A DNA stretch of 64,000 bases from Nostoc sp. MS1 (GCF_019976755.1 NZ_AP023441.1:2353501-2417500), one strand, 5' to 3'; positions 34,445 through 44,310 are shown, counted from the first letter of the stretch. Program-made: numbers and translations. Notes: generated by a model from the sequence alone, not told the origin.

Positions 34445-34473
34445 GAGTGAGCGAGTAGGAGTACCGCGCAGTC

Positions 34474-35460
34474 ATGGAATTTAGGCAACAGGAAGCGTTA
34501 GCGGATACCTTAAGGGCTAAAACCTTCGGGATCACATCGGCAAATGTAGAGGAAAAGATGCAAGAGCGATCGCATCTTTTACAAGCAGTGCTACCTGCTT
34601 TTAATCAGTTCTGCCAAACAAGCCTGCATATTGCCCCAGAACAAATGTTACCCGTATTGTGGGATTTGTGGCTACCACTGGGCATGAAAATAGCTGCACA
34701 ACGTCAACAATTAAAACGTCCCTTCATTCAAGGAATTTTAGGTAGTCAAGGAACGGGGAAAACTACAATGTCCCTGGTGATTGAGTTAATTCTCCAGCAG
34801 TTGGGATACCGTACCTTAAGTTTATCTTTAGACGATTTGTATAAAACCTATAGCGATCGCCTAGCCTTATTAGAACATGATCCCCGCTTAATTTGGCGTG
34901 GCCCACCAGGAACCCATGATATTGACTTAGGCTTAGATGTACTCGAACAAATCCGCCAAGGAAAAAGCCCGATAACTGTTCCCCGCTTTGATAAATCTGC
35001 ACATGCGGGTGCAGGCGATCGCACTAACCCAGATATCATCACCGGAGTCGATATTGTCATTTTTGAAGGATGGTTTGTTGGTGTGCGCCCAATTAATCCT
35101 GACTTATTTGATTGCGCCCCACCGCCAATTGTCACTGATGCAGATAAAACCTTTGCTCGTGATATGAATCATCAGCTAACTAAATATTTACCATTGTGGG
35201 AGAAATTAGACAGTTTAATTTTGTTATATCCGATTGATTACCGTTGTTCTTTGGCATGGCGCAAACAAGCCGAACAAAAAATGATTGCTGCTGGTAAATC
35301 AGGTATGACAGATGCACAAATAGAAGATTTTGTCAATTACTTTTGGCGATCGCTACATCCAGAATTATTTATTAAACCTTTGTCTCAATCAGCAGAAATT
35401 GTAGATTTAGTTATAGAGGTTCACCCTGATCATTCATTTGGGAAAGTCTATCAGCCGTAA
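34474..35460 (+). CDS. glyK: D-glycerate 3-kinase (plant/cyanobacterial type)
   Basis: 328 residues. The P-loop GSQGTGKTT is at about 90-98, followed by SLDDLYKTY, the Asp-rich GTHDIDLGL motif, and VPRFDKSAHAGAGDR, all diagnostic of the PRK-like glycerate kinase family (plant GLYK). It phosphorylates glycerate to 3-phosphoglycerate, the last step of photorespiration. A C-terminal FWRSLHPELF motif completes the family pattern. The start is ATG 34474, preceded by a GGAG-like site (AGTAGGAGTACC). The stop converges on the diguanylate cyclase gene with 24 bp between them. Confidence 0.93.
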   Translation: MEFRQQEALADTLRAKTFGITSANVEEKMQERSHLLQAVLPAFNQFCQTSLHIAPEQMLPVLWDLWLPLGMKIAAQRQQLKRPFIQGILGSQGTGKTTMSLVIELILQQLGYRTLSLSLDDLYKTYSDRLALLEHDPRLIWRGPPGTHDIDLGLDVLEQIRQGKSPITVPRFDKSAHAGAGDRTNPDIITGVDIVIFEGWFVGVRPINPDLFDCAPPPIVTDADKTFARDMNHQLTKYLPLWEKLDSLILLYPIDYRCSLAWRKQAEQKMIAAGKSGMTDAQIEDFVNYFWRSLHPELFIKPLSQSAEIVDLVIEVHPDHSFGKVYQP

Positions 35461-35484
35461 TTCGTGATTAAGGAAATAGATTTT

Positions 35485-36486
35485 TCATGTTCTAACCTCT
35501 CCCCTGTTCCCTGAATTTAAAATGTAAACAGGAGATGATATTTGTTTAATGTATTGTTGACAGCGATCGCGTCCTTTGGTTTTGGCTTGGTATAATGCGC
35601 GATCAGCTGCGTCAATGATTTCTTGAAAATCAGAGTTCGGCACAGGAATTTCTGTTGCTACGCCAGCACTAACTGTGACACAAGTGTGAGCTTGAGAAGT
35701 TATATGGGGAATTGCAAGTTCTCGTACAGCCGTGCAGATTCTAGTTGCTAAATGAATCGCTCCGTCCGCATACGTTGTTGGTAGAATCACGGCAAATTCT
35801 TCACCGCCATAACGAGCGACAACATCACCAGGACGATTAACAGTTTCTTGGATAGTTTTGGCTACTAATTGTAAACAGCGATCGCCTGCTCGATGCCCAT
35901 AAGTATCGTTGTAAGCTTTGAAAAAATCGACATCGCAAAGAATCAGCGATAACGGTAGTTGATTTCGCGCCATGCGTTGCCATTCTTGAGCGCAATATTC
36001 TTCAAATCTGCGGCGATTGGCTACTTGAGTTAACTCATCAATTGCTACCAACCTTTGCAATTCTAGGTTAGCAGCTTCTAGCTTTTGTTGGAGATGAGAT
36101 TGCTGAATTAGTCGTTTGACTCTTTGACGCAAAACCGGCCAATGAATCGGTTTAGTTACATAATCAATGGCTCCCACCTCAAATGCACGGTCAACTGATT
36201 CTTGATCCTCTAATCCCGTAATCATTAAAACTGGAGTATATTTACCATTATCTAGTGATTGCAAATAAGTACAACACTCAAAGCCATCGAGATCGGGCAT
36301 GATTGCATCCAGTAGGACAATATCAGGTTGCCGCTCTTGGAAAATATTTAAAGCCTCTCTACCATTTTCCGCCTCTACTGTCTGATAGCCTTCACGTTGT
36401 AGAGATAGGCGTAGCTGCGCTCGGATGAATGGTTCATCATCAACAATGAGGACTAGGGATTGGTCTTGTGGAACCACCGTGTTCAT
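35485..36486 (-). CDS. Response regulator with GGDEF diguanylate cyclase output
   Basis: 333 residues. Receiver domain with the acidic pair in LIVDDEPF, phosphoacceptor Asp60 (IVLLDAIMPDLDG) and Lys in VTKPIHW. A helical linker (about 120-145) leads to the GGDEF domain: DELTQVANRR, CDVDFFKAYNDTYGH and active-site GGEEF at 227-231. The RxxD inhibitory I-site is present (Arg218-Asp221, five residues ahead of GGEEF), so product feedback is likely. The protein should make c-di-GMP when phosphorylated. Its start codon overlaps the stop of the upstream 1818-residue kinase by four bases (ATGA), so the pair is translationally coupled and probably one phosphorelay. Confidence 0.95.
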   Translation of the reverse strand: MNTVVPQDQSLVLIVDDEPFIRAQLRLSLQREGYQTVEAENGREALNIFQERQPDIVLLDAIMPDLDGFECCTYLQSLDNGKYTPVLMITGLEDQESVDRAFEVGAIDYVTKPIHWPVLRQRVKRLIQQSHLQQKLEAANLELQRLVAIDELTQVANRRRFEEYCAQEWQRMARNQLPLSLILCDVDFFKAYNDTYGHRAGDRCLQLVAKTIQETVNRPGDVVARYGGEEFAVILPTTYADGAIHLATRICTAVRELAIPHITSQAHTCVTVSAGVATEIPVPNSDFQEIIDAADRALYQAKTKGRDRCQQYIKQISSPVYILNSGNRGEVRT

Positions 36487-39400
36487 GATTTCTCCTTGTT
36501 AATTTCTCTGTGCAGAGCTATTTGAACTAGTTCATACTCTTGACGTAATTGTGAGCCTAGTTCCACGCAACCGCTTAAATTGCTACTGCGTCCTCTGGTT
36601 TCTAGCTGTTTACACAGTTGTGTTAAAAAAACTGCTCCAACCGATCCACTGCTAGATTTCAGCTTGTGTGCTGTTTTCCATAGAGCCTGAGCATCATTAG
36701 ATGCGATCGCTATATCTATCTCCCCGATTAGTTTAGGAGATTCAGTAAGATAACAATTGATTAATTCAGCAAATGCTACCTGATTCTCTCCTAACATATC
36801 CCGTAATGCTTGTAAAACATTTGCATCCATTGTGGCAAATTTTAAATCATGAAGCTCCGTAATTGATTGAGTTTGGCTACTAATTGTTGAATGTGTTTTT
36901 TCTATATCAATACTTAAATGGTGGCATTTTCTGAGTGCTTTGGCTAACTCTTCCATTTGTAGGGGTTTGCTGAGGTAGTCATCCATACCAGCCGCTAAAC
37001 AAGCTTGGCGATCGCCCCTCATGGCATTAGCTGTCATGGCAATAATATATGGACGAGAACCAGAACTCCAATTTTGCGAAATGATTTGGCTGGCTCTCAA
37101 TCCATCCATTTCTGGCATATTCACATCCATCAATACCACATCATAGGCTTGATGCTGCAAAGCTTCTAATACTTTTAATCCATTAGCCACCACATCTGCT
37201 CGATAACCTAATTTTTTCAGCATGAGTAGGGCGACTTTTTGATTTATCACTATATCTTCAGCTAACAAAATTCTTAAAGGTCTTTGTTCTGCCAATGATG
37301 AATCGATGTTGAGAGTATCAACCGACTGGCTGTTAGTGCGAATTAGTTGATTGTTTAGAGTAGATATCAAAACATTGTAGAGTTGGGACTGTTTAATGGG
37401 TTTACTCAAACAAGCAGCAAATTCAATATCACTGACATTAGTATTTGGTTGACCCCAAGAGCTAACAATTACCACGGGTAGGTATTGATCATGAGGACGC
37501 TGACGAATTTGACGTACTAGGGAAAGACCATCTATTTCTGGGCTGCGCATATCTAAAATGGCAACATCAAAAGGCATTCCTTGATCAATTACAGCTAAAG
37601 CTTCAGCACCGGAGCGGACAGTATATGTTTCCATCTGCCAAAGTTCGGCTTGTAATTTCAAAATCTGGAGACTAGCAGGATGATCATCCACAATTAACAA
37701 CCGCTTACCGATTAGCTGTACTGGAGAACTCATGGCAGTTTCTAAGCCTGAATAGGCAACCACTGGCACAGTCATAGAAAAATAAAAGGTAGAACCCGTA
37801 GAAGTAGATGAATCTGGGTTTCTAACTTGCCAATCAGAGGGAGGATTTCCACCCACACAGCCCCGACTTTCTACCCAAAGATGACCCCTCATCATCTCGC
37901 CTAATCTTTTGCTAATCACCAGCCCTAAACCAGTTCCGCCATATTTGCGAGTCATGGAAGCATCAGCTTGAACAAATGGTTGAAATAACCTTTCCATTAC
38001 CTCCGGGGCAATCCCAATACCTGTATCTTTGATGGTAAAGAGGAGTTCGCAGCAGTTTTTGGCATTTTGGCTAGGCGATGACTGGCTACGCACTGAGATA
38101 ACAACTTCTCCTTCGTGGGTAAATTTAATAGCATTATTAATCAGATTTGTCAGTATTTGCCGTAGACGAGTGACATCGCCAATAATTTGGGAAGGCACTT
38201 GGGGATGGATTAAGTAAGCTAGTTCAATATCTTTTTGGGCTGCTTTAGCGGCTAAAAGGTCAATAACTTGTTCTATACAAGTTCTCACCTCGAAAGGTTC
38301 TTGTTCTAGTTCTAACTTACCAGATTCAATTTTAGAAAAATCTAGAATGTCATTAATAATACTCAACAAAGCATCACTACTCGTCAGAACTGTTTCTACA
38401 AAGTCACGCTGTTGCGATGTCAAGTCAGTTTCTAATAGTAGTTCCGTCATGCCGATAACAGCGTTCATGGGGGTACGGATTTCATGGCTCATCATGGCCA
38501 GAAATTCACTTTTTGCCCGATTAGCTGTTTCTGCGGCACGTTTAGCCTGCTCTAAGGCAAAATTCTTCAGGGTGAGTTCTTCTCGTTGTTTGGTTTCTTG
38601 TTCTAATAACTGGGCTTGGGCTAAGGCTATACCTAATTGAGCGGCGACTGCTTCTAGTAAAGCAATTTCCTCAGTCGTCCACTGGCGAAAATGGTCACAC
38701 TGATGGAGACAAATAGCTCCATTTGGTTCTCCTTGGTAAGAAGTGCGGACGGCAAGTATAGATTTTACACTGATTTGACAACAGCTAGGGACTACTAATT
38801 GCAGTGAAGAATCGCTGCGAACATCACCAGAGGTATAAGCGATCGCTTGATCTTGGGACATTAACTGTAGAATGTGGCTATCTTCAACCGTGGAAAAGTC
38901 CCATTTCTGCATTGAACAATCAGCAGCATGACGATATTGGGCAACTATAGGAATACGTGATTCGGGATGAGTAATATAAGAATGTATTAGACAGCGATCA
39001 ACTGCAAAGGCTTGTCCAATTTGTGTCGCAGCAGTTTCAAAAATTTCCTGACTATCTAGGCTTTGACGAATCTTTTGGGTAATTTGTTCTAATAATAGAG
39101 TGCGGTGTAATTGTTGCTGTAAGGCTTCTTGCGCTTGTACTCGTTCGGTAATATCTTTGATTGAGCCAACCATCCGCACCGGATTACCCTGCTGATCACG
39201 TTGGGCGATCGCATGTACCAATACCCACTTATAACTACCATCGTTGCAACGCAAACGATATTCCACTACATAACTTGGAATTTTACCCTCAAGACAATCT
39301 TGCTTAACCGCCATAACTCGTTCCAAATCATCGGGATGAATGCGGCTAATGCAATCTTGATGATCAGCAATGGGATGATAGTTTACTTCTTTAACTAGTT

Positions 39401-41939
39401 CCGCCCACCGTGCAGAGCGAAAAGTTTCATCAGTGGTAATGTCCCAATCCCAAATAGCGTCTTGATTACCTTCAATAACTAATTGCCAACGTTCTTCACT
39501 TTTTCTCAAGGCAGTTTCTGCTTGTTTATGTTCGGTAATATCAACCGCAATCCCGCCAATGAGGGATTCCTCTGGTTTACTGGCTATGGGAAATTTATAA
39601 ACTAAAAAATCTCGCACTGTACCATCAGCACAGGGGATCTGTTCTACAACGTCAATCACTTGGTTAGTACGAGCAACCGTTTGGATGGTTTCGAGGAATG
39701 TTTGGGCAAATTCTTGTTCATAAATATCAAAAATATTTTTGCCAATTAATTCTCTCGTCGGTATTTGAAAAGTAAGTAGGTAAGTTTCACTAACATAAAT
39801 AATTGTGCCGTTCGCATCTGTAATCCAAGCTGGTGTAGGACTATGATTCATGAATGCTTGAAAACGTTCTTCGCTACGCCTGAGCAATAATTCAGCGTGT
39901 TTGTGTTCGGTGATGTCACGATTGACGCTAATCATTGCCACGGATTGCCCTGCTTCATCTTGTACAACTACTATAGTTGTCTCACAAATACCTTCACTAC
40001 CGTCTTTGCGAACAAAGTTATTTTCGCCTGACCAACGCCCTTGTTTGATCATATCTGCGATCGCTGTGGCATTCAATTTGGCTGTTTGTGCCGATTTATT
40101 CAAAAAACTAGGAGTTTGTCCGAGAACGTCTGCTTTACTATAACCAAACATCCGCTCGGCAGCAGGATTCCAGTCTAGAATTTGTCTTTGCAAGTCAGTA
40201 ATAATCACACCATCATACATATTCTCAAAGGTGAGGGCTTGCCGCCTCAGTGCCAGTTCTGCTTGCTGGCGTTCGCGTAGCGCAGCTTGCTGTTCGCTAA
40301 TATCGGTTTGAATACCAATAAAATGGGTGACGTTGCCATTTTCTTCATATATGGGAGAGATACTTAATTGATTCCAAAACAAACTGCCATCTTTGCGATA
40401 ATTCCGCAGAATTACTTGACAATCTTTACCTGTTTCTAATGCTGATTTGATTTCGGCGATCGCACTTTGTTCGACATCTTCCCCTTGTAAAAAACGACAG
40501 TTGCGTCCAATCACCTCTTTTGCTTTATAGCCTGTAATTTTCTCAAAGGCAGAGTTAACATAAATCACTGGGTAATTGGGGAGTTTAGCATCAGCAATGA
40601 TTACCCCACTACTAATAGCAGCTAACGCCCGCTCCCGCAGCCTCAAAGTTTCTTCCACTAGCTTGAGGTCGGTAATATCAAACATAAACCCGCGCAACAT
40701 CACAGGAGTTCCATCAACCTGGACTACATTCACAATGTCGCGCAGCCATACAACTCTGCCATCTGCGGCCAACATTCTATATTCAAATTCGAGGTTTTCT
40801 CCTGTATTGGTAGCTTCCCGACAAAAGTTTACTGCCCAATCTCGATCATCGGGATGCAGATGATTAATCCAAAAGTCTTGTTTGTACCATTCGGCTACAG
40901 GATAGGCCAAAATAGTTTCTGCTTGGGGACCTACATAGATAAAACGCCAAGTTTTTAAGTCTAATTCCCAAGGGATGACTTTGACTGTTTCGAGTAACTC
41001 TCGCAGACGGGTTTCGCTATTGCGCAAGGCGATTTCTGTGTGAGTTTGTTGTTCGATTGTGTTAGCTAGTTCTCGGTTAATTCTGCCAATTTCAAGATTG
41101 TTGAGTCTAGAAGCTTGAGCAAAATAAATTAATAAAATGATGACCCCAGCATTAATCGTGCCACCTATCAATACAAATGTGGGTAGTGGTGAGAATAGAT
41201 TCTCCAATAGTTGTGGAGTAGGGGAAATCTGTAATTGCCAATTAATTCCGTAAAAATCAATATTAACCTCTTGTCGCCAAGATGACTGTATTGATAATTG
41301 TGTATCTTGGCTATAAATCAGTTCTTTGTTATCAAATATCCTAATTGTGTACCCTGGCGGTTTGTGTAGAGATGAATTAAAGAATGGTTGAATGGGAAAA
41401 ACCCCTAAGATTGCACCACTAAATTTATTTCTTTTCTTGATGGGTACACAAATTAATAATTCCTGCTTGTTTTGGACGGGGTTAACTATTTGGACTACTG
41501 TAGTTTCGTGCTTGTTTTGTGGTGCAATGGAAATTGACTGTTTTAGTGATGCTTCTTCTTGAGCGAAAGAGACAGCTTGCAATACCTGCCATGATGAGTC
41601 AAGCAATTGGAGTGATTTATATCCTTGATCATCGCTTAGATAGGAGCTTGCTTCTATTCCCCAATGTGTTTGTGACGGACTGTTGTGCCTTTCCCAATGT
41701 CGTGCTAGATGTTCCAGTGACAAAACACGAGTATTAAGTTGTGTTAATACTTCAGTTTTTGTGGCGATCGCTTGTTGTTGAATCAGTTGTTGAATATTGA
41801 TTTGCTCTTCGGCTTTCAGTCTCAGCCACAGCATCAACACTATACAAAGAATTATTATACCAATTAAGAACGGCAGCAACTTTCGTTCACTAAATAACTT
41901 CACTGAATAACATCGGTGATATTTATGCTGCCTATTCAC
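36483..41939 (-). CDS. Multi-sensor hybrid histidine kinase with LOV domain
   Basis: 1818 residues. A membrane anchor (about 21-41), extracytoplasmic CHASE-like region and second helix (about 251-275) come first. Five PAS units follow at about 310-425, 435-550, 565-680, 690-805 and 815-935. The second is a true LOV domain: GRNCRFLQG with adduct Cys481, plus NYRKDGSLFWN and GIQTD flavin-contact strands. Then come GAF (about 945-1115), HisKA (MMSHEIRTPMNA, His1152), HATPase_c (DTGIGIAPEV, GTGLGL), receivers with Asp1463 and Asp1605, and a C-terminal HPt with His1758 (AHKLKSSSGS). It is thus a full phosphorelay in one chain, likely responding to blue light and passing phosphate to the coupled diguanylate cyclase. 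Confidence 0.95.
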   Translation of the reverse strand: MNRQHKYHRCYSVKLFSERKLLPFLIGIIILCIVLMLWLRLKAEEQINIQQLIQQQAIATKTEVLTQLNTRVLSLEHLARHWERHNSPSQTHWGIEASSYLSDDQGYKSLQLLDSSWQVLQAVSFAQEEASLKQSISIAPQNKHETTVVQIVNPVQNKQELLICVPIKKRNKFSGAILGVFPIQPFFNSSLHKPPGYTIRIFDNKELIYSQDTQLSIQSSWRQEVNIDFYGINWQLQISPTPQLLENLFSPLPTFVLIGGTINAGVIILLIYFAQASRLNNLEIGRINRELANTIEQQTHTEIALRNSETRLRELLETVKVIPWELDLKTWRFIYVGPQAETILAYPVAEWYKQDFWINHLHPDDRDWAVNFCREATNTGENLEFEYRMLAADGRVVWLRDIVNVVQVDGTPVMLRGFMFDITDLKLVEETLRLRERALAAISSGVIIADAKLPNYPVIYVNSAFEKITGYKAKEVIGRNCRFLQGEDVEQSAIAEIKSALETGKDCQVILRNYRKDGSLFWNQLSISPIYEENGNVTHFIGIQTDISEQQAALRERQQAELALRRQALTFENMYDGVIITDLQRQILDWNPAAERMFGYSKADVLGQTPSFLNKSAQTAKLNATAIADMIKQGRWSGENNFVRKDGSEGICETTIVVVQDEAGQSVAMISVNRDITEHKHAELLLRRSEERFQAFMNHSPTPAWITDANGTIIYVSETYLLTFQIPTRELIGKNIFDIYEQEFAQTFLETIQTVARTNQVIDVVEQIPCADGTVRDFLVYKFPIASKPEESLIGGIAVDITEHKQAETALRKSEERWQLVIEGNQDAIWDWDITTDETFRSARWAELVKEVNYHPIADHQDCISRIHPDDLERVMAVKQDCLEGKIPSYVVEYRLRCNDGSYKWVLVHAIAQRDQQGNPVRMVGSIKDITERVQAQEALQQQLHRTLLLEQITQKIRQSLDSQEIFETAATQIGQAFAVDRCLIHSYITHPESRIPIVAQYRHAADCSMQKWDFSTVEDSHILQLMSQDQAIAYTSGDVRSDSSLQLVVPSCCQISVKSILAVRTSYQGEPNGAICLHQCDHFRQWTTEEIALLEAVAAQLGIALAQAQLLEQETKQREELTLKNFALEQAKRAAETANRAKSEFLAMMSHEIRTPMNAVIGMTELLLETDLTSQQRDFVETVLTSSDALLSIINDILDFSKIESGKLELEQEPFEVRTCIEQVIDLLAAKAAQKDIELAYLIHPQVPSQIIGDVTRLRQILTNLINNAIKFTHEGEVVISVRSQSSPSQNAKNCCELLFTIKDTGIGIAPEVMERLFQPFVQADASMTRKYGGTGLGLVISKRLGEMMRGHLWVESRGCVGGNPPSDWQVRNPDSSTSTGSTFYFSMTVPVVAYSGLETAMSSPVQLIGKRLLIVDDHPASLQILKLQAELWQMETYTVRSGAEALAVIDQGMPFDVAILDMRSPEIDGLSLVRQIRQRPHDQYLPVVIVSSWGQPNTNVSDIEFAACLSKPIKQSQLYNVLISTLNNQLIRTNSQSVDTLNIDSSLAEQRPLRILLAEDIVINQKVALLMLKKLGYRADVVANGLKVLEALQHQAYDVVLMDVNMPEMDGLRASQIISQNWSSGSRPYIIAMTANAMRGDRQACLAAGMDDYLSKPLQMEELAKALRKCHHLSIDIEKTHSTISSQTQSITELHDLKFATMDANVLQALRDMLGENQVAFAELINCYLTESPKLIGEIDIAIASNDAQALWKTAHKLKSSSGSVGAVFLTQLCKQLETRGRSSNLSGCVELGSQLRQEYELVQIALHREINKEKS

Positions 41940-42359
41940 TTATTGCCCCTCCATCGCTGAGACATCAGCGCCATTACTAATTACTAACTTTTTAGTTGTA
42001 TGTCAAGACAAATACCAAAAGCAACAGAATATTTACTTGTATTATTTTTATAAACTTCTTTAAGCACTAAATTTTGGACAACTCCAATGTTTTCTACAAA
42101 AATCTAAAAAAATTGTAAAAAAATAGTAATTTATATTGTGTATATTCACAATCAAATTTTATTTAACTTTAATATTTAAATAATTGTGATTAAATCTTAT
42201 CTAACAAATATACAATTAACATGCAGCAAATAACATACTAAAAACCACCAAAAATCAAGTATGAGTCATATATAATAACAACTGAATTTATTTTATAGTC
42301 AAAGTTTGTAGTAATGATTTAGCCCTGAAAAAAGGACTAAATCATTACTACAAACTCAA
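41940..42359. other. Very AT-rich 420-bp spacer upstream of the kinase gene
   Basis: It should contain the promoter of the kinase/cyclase operon (minus strand). A short inverted pair TTGTG-N6-CACAA lies near 42136-42151. A long palindrome occupies its distal end (separate entry). No gene is supported. Confidence 0.4.
42303..42356. terminator. Long perfect inverted repeat after the CBS-HEPN gene
   Basis: AGTTTGTAGTAATGATTTAG at 42303-42322 faces its exact complement at 42337-42356, with pairing extending inward across CCT/AGG and one mismatch, and a short A-rich loop. The stop codon of the minus-strand CBS-HEPN gene (TAG, at 42360-42362) is three bases away. The same sequence is common as a dispersed palindrome in Nostoc-type genomes. 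It probably acts as a bidirectional terminator or a small repeat element. Confidence 0.8.
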
Positions 42360-43157
42360 CTATTCTATTTCTTCGCAGCGAATCAATAACTTTTCCATCG
42401 CCTCTGCTAAAGAAATTAAATCGCTCCAAGAAGAACCACTAACTAAACTTTGGGCGTGTGCTAATCTGTTGCGTAATTGTTCAGCTGATTTTAAGAAGCG
42501 TTCACCAGAACGTTTTGATTTGAGTTCTAGTTGTTCTAGAAGTTGTGGTTGATGTAATACTAACTCTCGCTTGTCACAAAACTGGAGGTAATCTAATAAA
42601 TCTGTGGCTTCGTTTCTTTCTTGACTTTCTTTCCATAGCCGTTGTGCAGCTTCTAAACGCTCAGATTTCAGAAAATTCTGCCAAGAATCTTGGGGATAAT
42701 AAAGTCGTACCAACCTAAGTAGGTTCATTTCCAGCAAAGTCACTAAACCAAATAGCAGCATCCTCACAGGTGCTTTCTGCAAGTCACCACAAGTAATAAT
42801 GCCACTTACTTGATTACAGTCGAGGACAAATAAACGTGGATTTCGTTGTAAAACGGGTAGCAACTTCATTAACGGTGTGGAAATTGCAATCAGTTCCTTG
42901 GGATGAAACACACGCTGATAGTCACCGCACTTACCAGATTTAGCCTGCATTAAACTAGAGCGTTCAACGTAGCCAGTGATAGTCTCTCCCGTTTCTACAC
43001 CAACTACATCGAAATCTTGCGATCGCATCCAGCCTAACACCTCTGTCACTTCAGCCTCTGCTGGTACAGCTTTTAGAGGTTCTGCCACATATTCAATTGT
43101 GATATTGTTCTCAAATAACCCCCGCAAGTCTTGAGAACGGGATTTTAAGTGTTTCAT
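42360..43157 (-). CDS. CBS-domain protein with C-terminal HEPN-like domain
   Basis: 265 residues. The N-terminal about 130 residues hold two CBS-like units (EVTEVLGWMRSQDFDVVGVETGETITGYV; LFVLDCNQVSGIITCGDLQKAPVR), which sense adenylates. The helical C-terminal half ends with EQLRNRLAHAQSLV, where Arg229 and His234 form the Rx4H motif of HEPN ribonucleases. HEPN proteins often act as RNases in toxin-antitoxin and defence systems, but CBS-HEPN proteins may have other signalling roles. Soluble. No adjacent nucleotidyltransferase (MNT) gene is present. Confidence 0.75.
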   Translation of the reverse strand: MKHLKSRSQDLRGLFENNITIEYVAEPLKAVPAEAEVTEVLGWMRSQDFDVVGVETGETITGYVERSSLMQAKSGKCGDYQRVFHPKELIAISTPLMKLLPVLQRNPRLFVLDCNQVSGIITCGDLQKAPVRMLLFGLVTLLEMNLLRLVRLYYPQDSWQNFLKSERLEAAQRLWKESQERNEATDLLDYLQFCDKRELVLHQPQLLEQLELKSKRSGERFLKSAEQLRNRLAHAQSLVSGSSWSDLISLAEAMEKLLIRCEEIE

Positions 43158-43332
43158 CTACATAATTCGTAATTCGTAATTCGTAATCGTCTGCAACAAG
43201 GCTTGCGCCTACGTAATTCGTAATTACGAATTTAACCTGAATTGCTCATTGTCGTGGCTATTTAAACAACACTCTTACCTTCTTCCTCATCTCCCTCATC
43301 TCCCTCATCTCTCCCACTCCCTCCCTTTAAAC

Positions 43333-43367
43333 TTCAAGCGCCCAGACTAAACAGCCTGAGCGCTTGA
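43333..43367 (-). terminator. Hairpin after the Cys/Met-rich protein gene
   Basis: CAAGCGC at 43334-43340 pairs with GCGCTTG at 43360-43366, with further CAG/CTG pairing inward, about 11 bp in total with one mismatch. It lies 40 bp beyond the stop codon of the minus-strand gene. The U-run is weak. Confidence 0.6.
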
Positions 43368-43405
43368 ATGTTAGGTTGCAGATAAAATTCTGCTAAGTTA
43401 TGGAA

Positions 43406-43768
43406 TTAAGCAGGCATCATTTGCATGGATCTGCAAGCTTCTGCACATTTGCGGCAAGCCATTGCACAATCCATCATCATTTGATCATCGCTCATTTGTT
43501 CGCACATCATGGCACAGCGATCGCACATTTCCGCGCAAAGCATACAAGTGCGTCCCATAAATTCGGAACCGCCCATCATCATATTCATACACATCATGCA
43601 CATTTCTGAACAATCACGCATCATGCTCATCATGCCCATATCCATGTGCATACCGCCTTTGCTCATGCAGTAAGTCATGGTTTCCATACACATTTTATGA
43701 CAGTCCATACAAGCTTTCATGCAGGCTTGCATTTCGGCAGTCATCATTTCAGTCATCATCATCATCAT
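43406..43768 (-). CDS. Cys/Met-rich four-helix-bundle copper-binding protein (DUF326/Csp-like)
   Basis: 120 residues, of which about half are Met or Cys. Cys residues recur on helical faces as CxxxC pairs (CMKACMDCHKMCMETMTYC; CMLCAEMCDRCAMMCEQM; CAMACRKCAEACRSM), matching the DUF326 / copper-storage-protein pattern, where cysteines line a four-helix bundle and hold many Cu(I) ions. The extra Met-rich loops (GGMHMDMGMMSMMRD) favour soft-metal binding. No export signal is seen, so it would be cytosolic. The start may be any of the Met residues 1-6. A role in copper storage or detoxification is an inference; no copper regulator or ATPase gene lies nearby. Confidence 0.85.
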   Translation of the reverse strand: MMMMMTEMMTAEMQACMKACMDCHKMCMETMTYCMSKGGMHMDMGMMSMMRDCSEMCMMCMNMMMGGSEFMGRTCMLCAEMCDRCAMMCEQMSDDQMMMDCAMACRKCAEACRSMQMMPA

Positions 43769-44310
43769 AGGAAATACCTCGTGATTTATTGATGTGTTAG
43801 TTGCCCTTTATCAAGGCTTACCTACAACATTAATCCTATCCTTTTAAGGAGTCAATACTGCTTAATTTTATGGAATTTATAAGCCGACTTACCCGATAGA
43901 ATTACTGGCTTTTCAGTTCTAATCTACAGTTATTTAGGGGTATTTTCCTAGAAAATCTTACCAACTACAGCTTTCAAACACCGAAAGTAAAGTAGGCTTT
44001 ATATAAGCCAAGATAATTTACTGCCAATAAGGGACATTAAAGCTAAATATTCCTCAAAGCAAAGTCATATTTTTTTGACAAAATTATTCTTAAAGATTTA
44101 TTACGTTAAATAAAAATAAACTTTGTTTAAGAGATATCAGACTTGGGCTAGATGTTGGGAAATATAATTTTAAAAAAGTTAATTAAAAGCCAGCTTTAAG
44201 GTTACTAATAGTTGCTAAGTTAGCGATATATTCGTTTGAATAATATTATAAAAGCGCCTTATGATATGGTGCGATCGCCTGATATATCCAATATTTTCAG
44301 ATCACTTAAT
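43769..44310. other. 540-bp AT-rich region upstream of the copper-type protein gene
   Basis: It holds the promoter region of the minus-strand Cys/Met-rich gene and otherwise appears empty. I see no gene or named repeat. Confidence 0.4.

Noticed and set aside
43400..43609. Plus-strand His-rich open frame opposite the Cys/Met-rich gene
   Set aside because: It is a complement of ATG/CAT-rich Met codons on the other strand, so His-rich composition is expected by chance; the minus-strand protein has real Cys spacing.
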